Shown: positions 10,527-18,379 of the stretch, one piece after another
How positions within the stretch are numbered: position 1 is the first letter of the stretch
How the letters are laid out: each line of letters begins with the position of its first letter
DNA from: Deltaproteobacteria bacterium
Lineage (GTDB): Bacteria; Desulfobacterota; Deferrimicrobia; Deferrimicrobiales; Deferrimicrobiaceae
Direction: 5' to 3'
NCBI GenBank assembly: GCA_003105225.1
Contig: PQAK01000064.1
Location: 1 to 39,912 of the forward strand
DNA: 39,912 bases
Program-made: the position numbers and the translations under genes
The notes under the pieces: model-generated
Seen by the model: the letters and a program-made list of their open reading frames with translations, nothing else
The model's database searches: none
What the model was told of the DNA's origin: nothing

Positions 10527-11924
10527 TTGCACCGGCGCGACGAGGAGCAGCTGATCACGGGCCTGATAAAGGCGCTGGGAACCTCGCTCAAGAACCGAGG
10601 GCTCTACCCCTCGACGCACCCGCTGGTGCGAACGCCGGTCGAAAAGGTCTACCGGGACCTGCTCCCGTTCTTCGCGGACCACTCCGAGCTCGTGCTCGTC
10701 ATCTCCGACGGCACGCTGATCTTCGAGGGTGTCCCCATCTTCAGCCTGACCTCCTCCCTGGAGTCCTTCATGGACCGGCTCACCCGCATCGGGATGCCGG
10801 CCGTCATCCTGGAGAAGGGGATCACCCCCGCGGACATCGACAGCTTCGTTCGTTTCCTCCATGAGACGAAGGAGCAGGATCTTCCTGCAGCCCGTATCCA
10901 GGAGATCCTCATCCAGAGGGGAATCGCCCACATCCGCGTCAAGCCGATCGAGGACACCGAGGAAAACGACCAGGCCATCGCCAACGAGATCTACGAAAAC
11001 GCCGTCTCCGTGGTGGTTTCGGTCCTGCGGGACGTACGGCTGGGACGGATCCCTTCCGGGGCCGAGTCCGAGCGCGTGGTCAAGGACATGAGCAGCATGC
11101 TCACGAGGAACCGCGATGCCATGCTGGCGCTGACGCTCATCAAGAACTTCGATGAGTACACCTACAATCATTCCGTGAACGTGGCGGTCCTGTCGCTTGC
11201 CCTTGCCGATGCCCTGAGCCTGTCTTCCGGGGACAAGGTCGACGTGGGGATGGCGGGGCTGCTCCACGACGTCGGGAAGACGCAGCTCGCCCTCGACCTC
11301 ATCCGGAAACCCAGCACGCTGACGGTCGAGGAATTCGAGGAGATCAAGAAGCACCCCGAGGAAGGATTCGTCCTCCTCGGGAAGATGTCCCACATCCGCC
11401 CGGCCGCCGCGTACATGGTTCGGGAGCACCACATGCGGTTCGACCGGCTCGGGTATCCGCACCCGGAGCCGGACTACCGCCTGCATCCCAACTCCAACCT
11501 CATTCCGGTGGCCGATTGCTACGATGCGCTGACGACGATGCGTTCGTACCAGAGGGCACGGTACCCGCGGCAGGCGCTCGAGATCCTGGAGAAGATCGCG
11601 GGCAAGTCCCTCGATCCCGAGGTCGTAACGGTCTTCGCGAACATCATGGGGACCTACCCCGTCGGAACCATGGTGCGGCTGAACACCATGGAGATCGGGG
11701 TGGTTTCCGGGCAGGGGATCGCGAGCCAGGGAGGGCAGAAGGTCGTGCTCCTGTTCGACCGGGACGGGAATCCCCTTCCCCGGCCCGAACAGGTGGACCT
11801 GGGAGAATCGGCCGGGTCGGCGAACGCCTCGCGCCGGTCGATCCTGGGAACGGTGAACCCCCAATTTTTCCCGGCCGCGACCGCGGGGACGTTGCTCACC
11901 GCGATGGCCCCCGCAACGGCCTAG
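10527..11924 (+). CDS. HD-GYP domain protein, predicted cyclic-di-GMP phosphodiesterase (TTG start)
   Basis: GLLHDVGKTQLA, EHHMRFDRLGYPHP, ADCYDALTTMRSYQRA motifs; N-terminal LGTSLKNRGLYPSTHPLV. Confidence 0.92.
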   Translation: MHRRDEEQLITGLIKALGTSLKNRGLYPSTHPLVRTPVEKVYRDLLPFFADHSELVLVISDGTLIFEGVPIFSLTSSLESFMDRLTRIGMPAVILEKGITPADIDSFVRFLHETKEQDLPAARIQEILIQRGIAHIRVKPIEDTEENDQAIANEIYENAVSVVVSVLRDVRLGRIPSGAESERVVKDMSSMLTRNRDAMLALTLIKNFDEYTYNHSVNVAVLSLALADALSLSSGDKVDVGMAGLLHDVGKTQLALDLIRKPSTLTVEEFEEIKKHPEEGFVLLGKMSHIRPAAAYMVREHHMRFDRLGYPHPEPDYRLHPNSNLIPVADCYDALTTMRSYQRARYPRQALEILEKIAGKSLDPEVVTVFANIMGTYPVGTMVRLNTMEIGVVSGQGIASQGGQKVVLLFDRDGNPLPRPEQVDLGESAGSANASRRSILGTVNPQFFPAATAGTLLTAMAPATA

Positions 11925-12496
11925 AACTCCCCGGCGCTCCACTCCGACAGGGCGCGCGCCGCGGCGGCGCGCACCGCCTCGCTCTCCGCGCGGGCATGGA
12001 GGAGGATCTTTTCCCAACCGTCCTTGTCGGCGACCCGGGCGTAGGCGGCAACCGCCTTGCCGGCGACTTCAGGGTCGGGGTGGACCATGTATTTCGCGAG
12101 GATGGGGGCCAGTTCCTTCCTGCGGGACACCCCCAGGGTTTCCAGGAGGTTCCCCAGCACCACCCCCTTTTCCTTCGGAAGGCGTTCGACCAGGACCCTC
12201 AGGACGGCAACGGTCGGGGAGCAGGCAAGCGCGCGGGCCGCAGCCCCCCGGACTTCCTCCTCGCCGTCGTTCAACGCCGCCAGCAGCAGGGAGACCCCTT
12301 CCGAGCCGCCGATGTCCTCCGCGGAGAACACGACCCGCACCCGCTCCTCAAGGGTGCCGGTCTGAAGCGTCTTCATGTAGGATGCGACGGATCGCTTCGC
12401 ATGGAGCCGGTCCAGGGAGAACTCCGCGGCCTCCCGCACCGCCGGCGACGGATCCGACAGCAATCCCCGAAGGGTTCCCTCAATCCGGTCGATCAC
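11921..12496 (-). CDS. HEAT-repeat protein (GTG start overlapping upstream stop)
   Basis: DPSPAVREAAEFSLDRLHAKRSV...LNDGEEEVRGAAARALACSPTVAVLRVLVERL...HARAESEAVRAAAARALSEW. Confidence 0.8.
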   Translation of the reverse strand: MIDRIEGTLRGLLSDPSPAVREAAEFSLDRLHAKRSVASYMKTLQTGTLEERVRVVFSAEDIGGSEGVSLLLAALNDGEEEVRGAAARALACSPTVAVLRVLVERLPKEKGVVLGNLLETLGVSRRKELAPILAKYMVHPDPEVAGKAVAAYARVADKDGWEKILLHARAESEAVRAAAARALSEWSAGEF

Positions 12497-13476
12497 GGCA
12501 GCCTCCCCCCTTTCCACGGCAGATCTCCCGCCGACGGCACGGCCGGTGTGCCGGCCGCGCTGCGCACGGCGTCGAGAATCGACAGTTCCAGGGCGCGCGC
12601 ACCCAGCATCGCTACCTGCATCACGTTCCCTTCACGCCCCGAGCAGCCGGTAGAGAGGGCCACAACGAGGTCCCCGTCCATCGGCGTGTGAACGGGGCGT
12701 ATGGCGCGGGACAGCGCTCCGTGCGCCATTCTTGCGACCCCGATGAGCTCCTCCCGCGACAGCAGGTCCGCCGTGGCCACCACGGCAAGCGTCGTGTTCC
12801 CGCTTGCGAACGGCTCCCGGCGGAATCCCTCCCGGAACCGTTTCTCCGTCCATGCGGGGCTTCCCCCCTCCGCGTCCCGGGCCCCTGCGACCCATTTCCC
12901 CGTATCCGGGTCCACCACGTCCCCGAATGCGTTCACGACCGCACAGGCGCCGGCGATCGTTCCGCCATCCCCTGCACTGGCCGTCCCGAAGCCTCCCTTC
13001 ATCGCCCGCCGGATGCCGAACGCCTTGCCGACCGTCGCCCCTGCGCCCGCTCCGACGGATCCGCGGGCCGGGGGGCCGGCGGAAGCCCGGGACGCCGCGA
13101 TGCGCCCCATCTCGGGAGTCGGCCGGAACGACGGATCTCCGAAGGCCAGGTCATAGATCACGGCGGTGGGAACGATCGGAACGACGCCGCCCGGCGTGCG
13201 GAATCCCACCCCCGAATCCTCCAGGTGGCGCATGACTCCCGACGCGGCGTCCAGCCCGAAGGCGCTCCCGCCGGCGAGCACGAGCGCATGCATGCGCCCG
13301 GCCGGATGGGGTCTCAGAAGGGAGTCCATCTGGCGGGTGCCCGCCGCCTCCCCACGGATGTCCGCAGCTCCCGCGGCGCCCTGCGGGAACACCAGCACGG
13401 TCACGCCGGAGCCGCGCGCGAAGTCCTGTTCGTGCCCGAGCAGCACGCCGGCGACGTCGGTGATCGAACCTGGCAT
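12493..13476 (-). CDS. P1 (DmpA/S58-type) family peptidase
   Basis: MPGSITDVAGVLLGHEQD...ALVLAGGSAFGLDAASGVMRHLEDSGVGF...GDGGTIAGACAVVNAFGDV...SGNTTLAVVAT. Confidence 0.9.
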   Translation of the reverse strand: MPGSITDVAGVLLGHEQDFARGSGVTVLVFPQGAAGAADIRGEAAGTRQMDSLLRPHPAGRMHALVLAGGSAFGLDAASGVMRHLEDSGVGFRTPGGVVPIVPTAVIYDLAFGDPSFRPTPEMGRIAASRASAGPPARGSVGAGAGATVGKAFGIRRAMKGGFGTASAGDGGTIAGACAVVNAFGDVVDPDTGKWVAGARDAEGGSPAWTEKRFREGFRREPFASGNTTLAVVATADLLSREELIGVARMAHGALSRAIRPVHTPMDGDLVVALSTGCSGREGNVMQVAMLGARALELSILDAVRSAAGTPAVPSAGDLPWKGGRLP

Positions 13477-13516
13477 CCGCCCTCCGCAATGCGTATAGTC
13501 TTACCGGAGCCCGCCC

Positions 13517-13723
13517 GGTTCGTCAATCCGGCCGGTCTCAAGGGATGCGTTTCGGAAGAGACCAAGCAACGAGAGGGTCGATGCGCCGGGCCAGCGAGGC
13601 ACCCGACTGAGGCGTACCCGCTGGGTACGGTGAAGGAGGGTAACAAAGCTGGAGCGGATGCAGCGGCACTCGAATGCCGGTATCTGAGGAAATGTATCCC
13701 TTGGGACCGGTGGTTGACGGTCC
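13517..13723 (+). ncRNA. Candidate rod-shaped structured RNA (6S-like architecture) or MITE-like inverted-repeat element; family not assigned
   Basis: CCGGTCTCAAGGGATGCGTTTC (13532-13553) pairs over all 22 positions, with three G-U wobbles, to GAAATGTATCCCTTGGGACCGG (13689-13710); outer CGTCAA/TTGACG (13521-13526/13714-13719); inner AGAGACC/GGTATCT, 3'-side hairpin CGGCActcgaaTGCCG, CCAGC/GCTGG, ACCC/GGGT, apical CGTACCCgctGGGTACG. Confidence 0.5.
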
Positions 13724-13743
13724 TGCGTGGGGAAACGTACACT
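13714..13743 (+). promoter_or_regulatory. Candidate sigma70-type promoter for ruvX
   Basis: TTGACG (13714-13719) - 18 bp - TACACT (13738-13743), about 20 nt upstream of the ruvX ATG at 13764; the -35 coincides with the outer arm of the RNA candidate. Confidence 0.4.
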
Positions 13744-13763
13744 GCCTCACAGGGGGGCAATCG

Positions 13764-14195
13764 ATGGATCGGATCCGCGGAAGGATGCTCGCGATCGACT
13801 TCGGCAGCCATCGCATCGGCGTGGCGGTATCCGATCCCCTGGGCATCACCGCGCAGCAGCTTCCTGCGATCCGCAGGGAAGGGGACAGGAAGGACATCGA
13901 AGCGATCGCCTCGCTGGCGGACGCATACGGCGCGGACTCCGTGCTGATCGGCCTTCCGCTCCTCCCCTCCGGAACGGAGGGGACGCAGGCGGCCAAGGTG
14001 CGGAAATTCATGCTGAAGGTCCAGGAACGCCTGGGATTGCCGGTCATCCCGTGGGACGAACGGTTCACCACGGTCCAGGCGGAGCGTCACCTCATCGAGG
14101 CGGGAATGCGGCGCGAAAAGCGCAAGGACGTCCGGGACAGCCTCTCCGCCGCGCTGCTCCTGCAATCCGCGCTGGATGCCCGGAACCGGAAGTAG
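13764..14195 (+). CDS. ruvX: Holliday junction resolvase-like protein RuvX/YqgF
   Basis: MLAIDFGSHRIGVAVSDPLGITAQQLPAI...VLIGLPLLPSGTEGTQAAKVRKF...PVIPWDERFTTVQAERHL. Confidence 0.95.
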   Translation: MDRIRGRMLAIDFGSHRIGVAVSDPLGITAQQLPAIRREGDRKDIEAIASLADAYGADSVLIGLPLLPSGTEGTQAAKVRKFMLKVQERLGLPVIPWDERFTTVQAERHLIEAGMRREKRKDVRDSLSAALLLQSALDARNRK

Positions 14196-14201
14196 CCTCC
14201 C

Positions 14202-15200
14202 GTGGTTTCACAGAAACTCAAGGTTGCACTCGCCGCCCTGTTCGCGATGGCGTGCCTGCTCGCGTTCCTCCTGATGGACACGCCCCCCTCCCGGGAGTGG
14301 CGGAAGGCGAAGGTGGTGATCCCCAAGGGAAGCTCTTCCTCCGATGTGACGCGGCTGCTGGCCGAGGGGAAGGTCCTGCAGCACCCCGTCGTCTTCCGGA
14401 TGCTGGTGCTGGGCACGATGACGCGGAAACGGCTGCGATACGGGGAATATTCCTTCACCGAGCCTCCGTCCGTCGTCGAGGTCTGGAGAAAACTCGTCGG
14501 CGGCGAGGTCACCCGCTATTCCGTGACGATCCCCGAAGGCTCGAACCTGTACGACATCGCGAAGATCCTGGGAGACCTGGACCTCGCCGATCCGCAAAAG
14601 TTTCTGGAAACCGCCGCATCCGGGGAGGTTCTGCGCAGGCTGGACGTTCCGGGGCCCACGGCGGAAGGTTTCCTCTTCCCCGACACCTACCTGCTGGAGA
14701 AGTCTCTTCCCCCCGAGGACATCCTGGAGATCATGGTCCGGCAGTTCCGCCGGAAGTTCCCTCCCGAGTGGGAGTTCAGGGGACGGGCGGAGGGATTCTC
14801 CCTTCTCCAGGTCATCACGATCGCGTCGATCATCGAAAAGGAAACCGGGGTGGCGGAAGAGAAACCGATCGTGTCGGCGGTCATCCGGAAACGCCTGGCG
14901 CTCGGGATGCCGCTGCAGATGGACCCCACGGTGATCTACGGACTCCAGCGGTTCGGCGCGGAACTGAGCCGGAAGGACCTGCAGTCGCGGTCTCCGTACA
15001 ACTCCTACGTCAACCGCGGGCTTCCCCCCGGACCGATCTCGAACCCGGGGCTACCGGCCATCCGGGCCGCGGTGTTCCCGGCCGATACGGATTTTCTCTA
15101 TTTCGTGTCCCGGAACGACGGATCCCACAAGTTTTCCAGGACTCTCGAGGAGCACATCCGGGGCGTTGCGTCCTACAGGCGTGACAAGAGCGAGGAATGA
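14202..15200 (+). CDS. mltG: Endolytic murein transglycosylase MltG (GTG start)
   Basis: N-terminal TM; VITIASIIEKETGVAEEKPIVSAVIRKRLALGMPLQMDPTVIYGL...SPYNSYVNRGLPPGPISNPGLPAI. Confidence 0.96.
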   Translation: MVSQKLKVALAALFAMACLLAFLLMDTPPSREWRKAKVVIPKGSSSSDVTRLLAEGKVLQHPVVFRMLVLGTMTRKRLRYGEYSFTEPPSVVEVWRKLVGGEVTRYSVTIPEGSNLYDIAKILGDLDLADPQKFLETAASGEVLRRLDVPGPTAEGFLFPDTYLLEKSLPPEDILEIMVRQFRRKFPPEWEFRGRAEGFSLLQVITIASIIEKETGVAEEKPIVSAVIRKRLALGMPLQMDPTVIYGLQRFGAELSRKDLQSRSPYNSYVNRGLPPGPISNPGLPAIRAAVFPADTDFLYFVSRNDGSHKFSRTLEEHIRGVASYRRDKSEE

Positions 15201-15230
15201 AACGGGGGCCGGCCCCGGGCGGGGAAAACC

Positions 15231-15629
15231 CTATTCTTCGACTTCGCCGGCGGGAACCTTCTTGATCCCCTCTTCCGGCTCTTCGCGGAGGTACTTCTCC
15301 TCCCGCTCCAGCTTTTCCTGGCATTCCACGCAGTACTTGGCGAAGGGCATCACCTTCAGACGCCCCTTCGGTATCTTGACGCCGCATTCCTCGCATAACC
15401 CGTAGGTGGCCTCCTCGATCCGGTCCAGCGCGTCGTCGATCTGGTTCAGCTTCTTCTTCTCGCGGTCGGTCAGGATCATGTCCAGCTCCCGGGTGCGCTC
15501 CTCGGAAACCGAGTCGAGGATGTCGCCGATATCGGGCATGGTCCCTTCCGTGGTCGCCTTGGATCTGCGCGCGATTTCCTTCACGAGATCCTCGCGCATG
15601 CGAAGCAGCATGTCCTTTATCGATTTCAT
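15231..15629 (-). CDS. dksA: TraR/DksA-family zinc-finger protein
   Basis: 132 aa coiled-coil plus YGLCEECGVKIPKGRLKVMPFAKYCVECQEKLE (C4 zinc finger). Confidence 0.9.
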   Translation of the reverse strand: MKSIKDMLLRMREDLVKEIARRSKATTEGTMPDIGDILDSVSEERTRELDMILTDREKKKLNQIDDALDRIEEATYGLCEECGVKIPKGRLKVMPFAKYCVECQEKLEREEKYLREEPEEGIKKVPAGEVEE

Positions 15630-15660
15630 CGCTTATGCATCCCCCGCCAAGATGTGAAAA

Positions 15661-17025
15661 TTACGTTAGTATACCCGGAGTCGCCCGGCTGTCAACCGGT
15701 TTTGCGAACAAGTCCCATTCCCTTGTCCCGGTGATCCGGGCCCGTACGATTCTCCCCGCCGGACCCGCGTAACCGGCAAGCTGGACGGTCCCATCCACCT
15801 CCGGGGCCTGCCCCCGGTGACGCCCCAGCGCGCGCCCCCGTGCAAACGTCTTTTCCACGAGCACTTCCAGCTCTTCCCCGACCCTGGCGGCATTCCTCGC
15901 CGCCAGGATGTCCGCCTGGACGTCCTGGACCCGGCGCGCCCGCTCCTGCCGAACCGCCTCCGGCACCTGGGAACGCATGGAGTGCGCCGGCGTCCCTTCC
16001 TCCCGGGAGTAGGGGAACACTCCGAGGTAGTCCCATCGCGTATCGTGGACGAAGCGCAGCAGACGGTCGAACGCCCTCGCGGTCTCCCCGGGGAAGCCGA
16101 CGATCACCGATGTCCGCAGGAAGATGCCCGGGAGCCGGTCCCGCAGGCGGGCGACAAGCTCCCGTACGTCCTCGGGAGAGTATCGCCGCCCCATCCGTTC
16201 CAGCACGCCGGCGTCGATATGCTGGATCGGGATGTCCAGGTACCGGCAGATCTTCTTCTCCGCGGCCAGCAGGTCGATCAGGGAATCGTCGATCCGGCCC
16301 GGGTACAGGTACAGCAGCCGTACCCAGCGGATGCCCCGGATGGCGCAGATTTCGCGGACGAGGGGGGCGAGCGCCCCACCCTCGCCCCGGTCGGCCCCGT
16401 ACGAGGTGATGTCCTGCCCGATCAGGTTGATCTCCCGCGCCCCCCGGCGGACCAGCAGGCGGGCTTCCTCCAGGATCGCCTCCTTCGACCGGCTTTTCAG
16501 CGGCCCGCGGATCATGGGGATCGTGCAGTACGAGCAGCGGTTGTCGCATCCCTCCAGGATCTTCAGGAACGCCGATGCCGCGCCTTCCGCCGCCGCGCGG
16601 TTCCGGTAGATCCCGTCGCCGATCGCCGTCTCCACGATGTGCGTCAGCGGGGCCGTTCCCTCGAACAGTTTCCGTATGAGGCCGGGCAGCGCGGGCAGGT
16701 CTCCCGGACCGATGAAAAGGTCGACCTCGGGAAGCAGCCTGGGGAGGTCTTCCCGGTACCGGGTCGCCATGCAGCCCGCCACGACGAGGCGTCCGACCCT
16801 TCCCCTGGCCTTGGCTTTTCCCAATGCAAGGATCTCCCCGATCGATTCCTCCTTCGCGTCGCGGATGAACCCGCAGGTGTTGACGATGGCCACGTCGGCC
16901 CTCCCGCCGGTGACCACCCTGCAGCCGTCCTCGGCGAGCAGGCCGGTCATCACCTCGGTGTCCACCGTGTTCTTCGCGCAGCCCAGCGTGAGGATGCGCA
17001 CCGTCGGGGGTTTCCCGGAGATCAT
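15661..17025 (-). CDS. rimO: Ribosomal protein S12 methylthiotransferase RimO
   Basis: TLGCAKNTVDTEVM; radical SAM motif EGCDNRCSYCTIPMIRGPLKSRS; SVIVGFPGET; C-terminal TRAM-like segment. Confidence 0.96.
   Translation of the reverse strand: MISGKPPTVRILTLGCAKNTVDTEVMTGLLAEDGCRVVTGGRADVAIVNTCGFIRDAKEESIGEILALGKAKARGRVGRLVVAGCMATRYREDLPRLLPEVDLFIGPGDLPALPGLIRKLFEGTAPLTHIVETAIGDGIYRNRAAAEGAASAFLKILEGCDNRCSYCTIPMIRGPLKSRSKEAILEEARLLVRRGAREINLIGQDITSYGADRGEGGALAPLVREICAIRGIRWVRLLYLYPGRIDDSLIDLLAAEKKICRYLDIPIQHIDAGVLERMGRRYSPEDVRELVARLRDRLPGIFLRTSVIVGFPGETARAFDRLLRFVHDTRWDYLGVFPYSREEGTPAHSMRSQVPEAVRQERARRVQDVQADILAARNAARVGEELEVLVEKTFARGRALGRHRGQAPEVDGTVQLAGYAGPAGRIVRARITGTREWDLFAKPVDSRATPGILT
15668..15695 (-). 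promoter_or_regulatory. Candidate sigma70-type promoter for the dksA-family gene, inside the 3' end of rimO
   Basis: Minus strand: TTGACA (15695-15690) - 16 bp - TATACT (15673-15668), followed by a short leader to ATG at 15629. Confidence 0.7.
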
Positions 17026-17726
17026 CCGTCCACCACCTCCACGCCGGCGGGCTTCCGGAACCGGAACCACCGCGGCGGCAGGGAAGGATCGAGGGCCGTC
17101 CCCTCCAGGTAAAGATGATTGGCGCCGCCCATCCGGTCGTAGATGTGAACTTCCCGCACCAGGAGGTCGGCGTTTCCCACCACCAGGTCGATGCGGCGGA
17201 CCTCCGGGGCCGCATCCCCTCGCGGAACCAGCTTCAGGGCGGTCTCCTCCCCCTTCTTCCTCGACACCGCTTCCTCCACCCGGAAGAAGCCGGTGATCTC
17301 CCCGTTCCCGAAGAGCAGCAACAGCGGGACCTTCCCCCCGAGCCCTTTTTCGTCGACCTTCCTCCGGAAGACCTGGGGAGAATCGACCGGCCGGAAATAG
17401 AGATACTCCCCGTCGGCCATGAAGATCTGGGCGTCCTGGCCGTCGTAGTCCCAGCGCATTTTCAGGGGCCGTGCGAAGAAAACCTGCCCCGACGCCTTCC
17501 GCACGATCCCCAGGTGCTGCAGGGGAACCTCCTGGCGGAACCGCGCGGAGAACGTCCGCGCGCCCGCGTACTTCCCCTCGACCTTCTTCAGGAGGGCTTC
17601 CCCGGGTCCCTCTCCGCCCGCAAACGCCGGGACGGATGCCAGAAAAACAAAGAGGGCCGCCAATGCGGCCCGTGCGCCTGCGCGCCTCAACGAGGTACGC
17701 TCCTTTCCGGAAAAGATGCCTTCCAT
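17022..17726 (-). CDS. lolA: Outer-membrane lipoprotein carrier protein LolA
   Basis: Signal peptide; ARTFSARFRQEVPLQHLGIVRKASGQVFFARPLKMRWDYDGQDAQIFMADGEYLYFR; ATGA overlap with rimO. Confidence 0.88.
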   Translation of the reverse strand: MEGIFSGKERTSLRRAGARAALAALFVFLASVPAFAGGEGPGEALLKKVEGKYAGARTFSARFRQEVPLQHLGIVRKASGQVFFARPLKMRWDYDGQDAQIFMADGEYLYFRPVDSPQVFRRKVDEKGLGGKVPLLLLFGNGEITGFFRVEEAVSRKKGEETALKLVPRGDAAPEVRRIDLVVGNADLLVREVHIYDRMGGANHLYLEGTALDPSLPPRWFRFRKPAGVEVVDG

Positions 17727-17773
17727 TTTACACGAAACCTTGCGGGTGCGCGGCCCGACGGGACCGCGGCGCA

Positions 17774-18379
17774 TCACGGGACGCGCACCCCGATGGCGTC
17801 AAGGGACGCAAGGAGGGATGCGTGGGAAACATAGCGGATCGCCTGAAGACCCAACCGGCGCGCCCCCTCGGCGTACGCCTCGATGTCGTCGATGAAGACG
17901 CACTCCTGCGGCCGGAGCCCGAGTTTCCCGAGCGCGTCGAGATAGATCCTCTCCCCCGGCTTCATCTCCTTGACCTGGAAGGAGAGCGTCACGGAATCGA
18001 ACAGGGGGAATACCGCCACCGTCTTGAAATACCGCTCGTAGTGGCATTCGTTTGTATTCGACAGCAGCCCGACCTTGTACGCTTTCTTGAGATCCCGGAT
18101 GAGCCGGAACGTGCCCGGGAGGGGGGTGAAGATCTCCGTGAAGGCCTGGAAGAAACCCTCCACGGAAATCGAAAGATTTCCCCTGCGGCACGCCTCCCGG
18201 AAGAATTCCTCCGAGGTGATTCGGCCGGACTCGTACCGGGCCGGCAGGCCGGAGGCGTAGATCGCCGCCTTCAGCTCCTCGAACCGAAGGCCGGTATGGG
18301 GCAGCAGGCGGCGCAGGAAAAGATCGTTGTCGAACGCGCAGATCACGTTCCCGAAATCGAAGATGACTCCCTGGATCAT
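17774..18379 (-). CDS. HAD-IA family hydrolase
   Basis: MIQGVIFDFGNVICAFDND...LLSNTNECHYERYF...KPGERIYLDALGKLGLRPQECVFIDDIEAYAEGARRLG. Confidence 0.92.
   Translation of the reverse strand: MIQGVIFDFGNVICAFDNDLFLRRLLPHTGLRFEELKAAIYASGLPARYESGRITSEEFFREACRRGNLSISVEGFFQAFTEIFTPLPGTFRLIRDLKKAYKVGLLSNTNECHYERYFKTVAVFPLFDSVTLSFQVKEMKPGERIYLDALGKLGLRPQECVFIDDIEAYAEGARRLGLQAIRYVSHASLLASLDAIGVRVP

Noticed and set aside
13532-13710. Retron msr-msd element, because of terminal inverted repeats enclosing ~180 nt
   Set aside because: No reverse transcriptase gene anywhere in the window
15205-15216. GGGGCCGGCCCC palindrome between convergent mltG and dksA-family genes as bidirectional terminator
   Set aside because: No loop-closing geometry or U/A tracts on either side; could be chance in high-GC DNA
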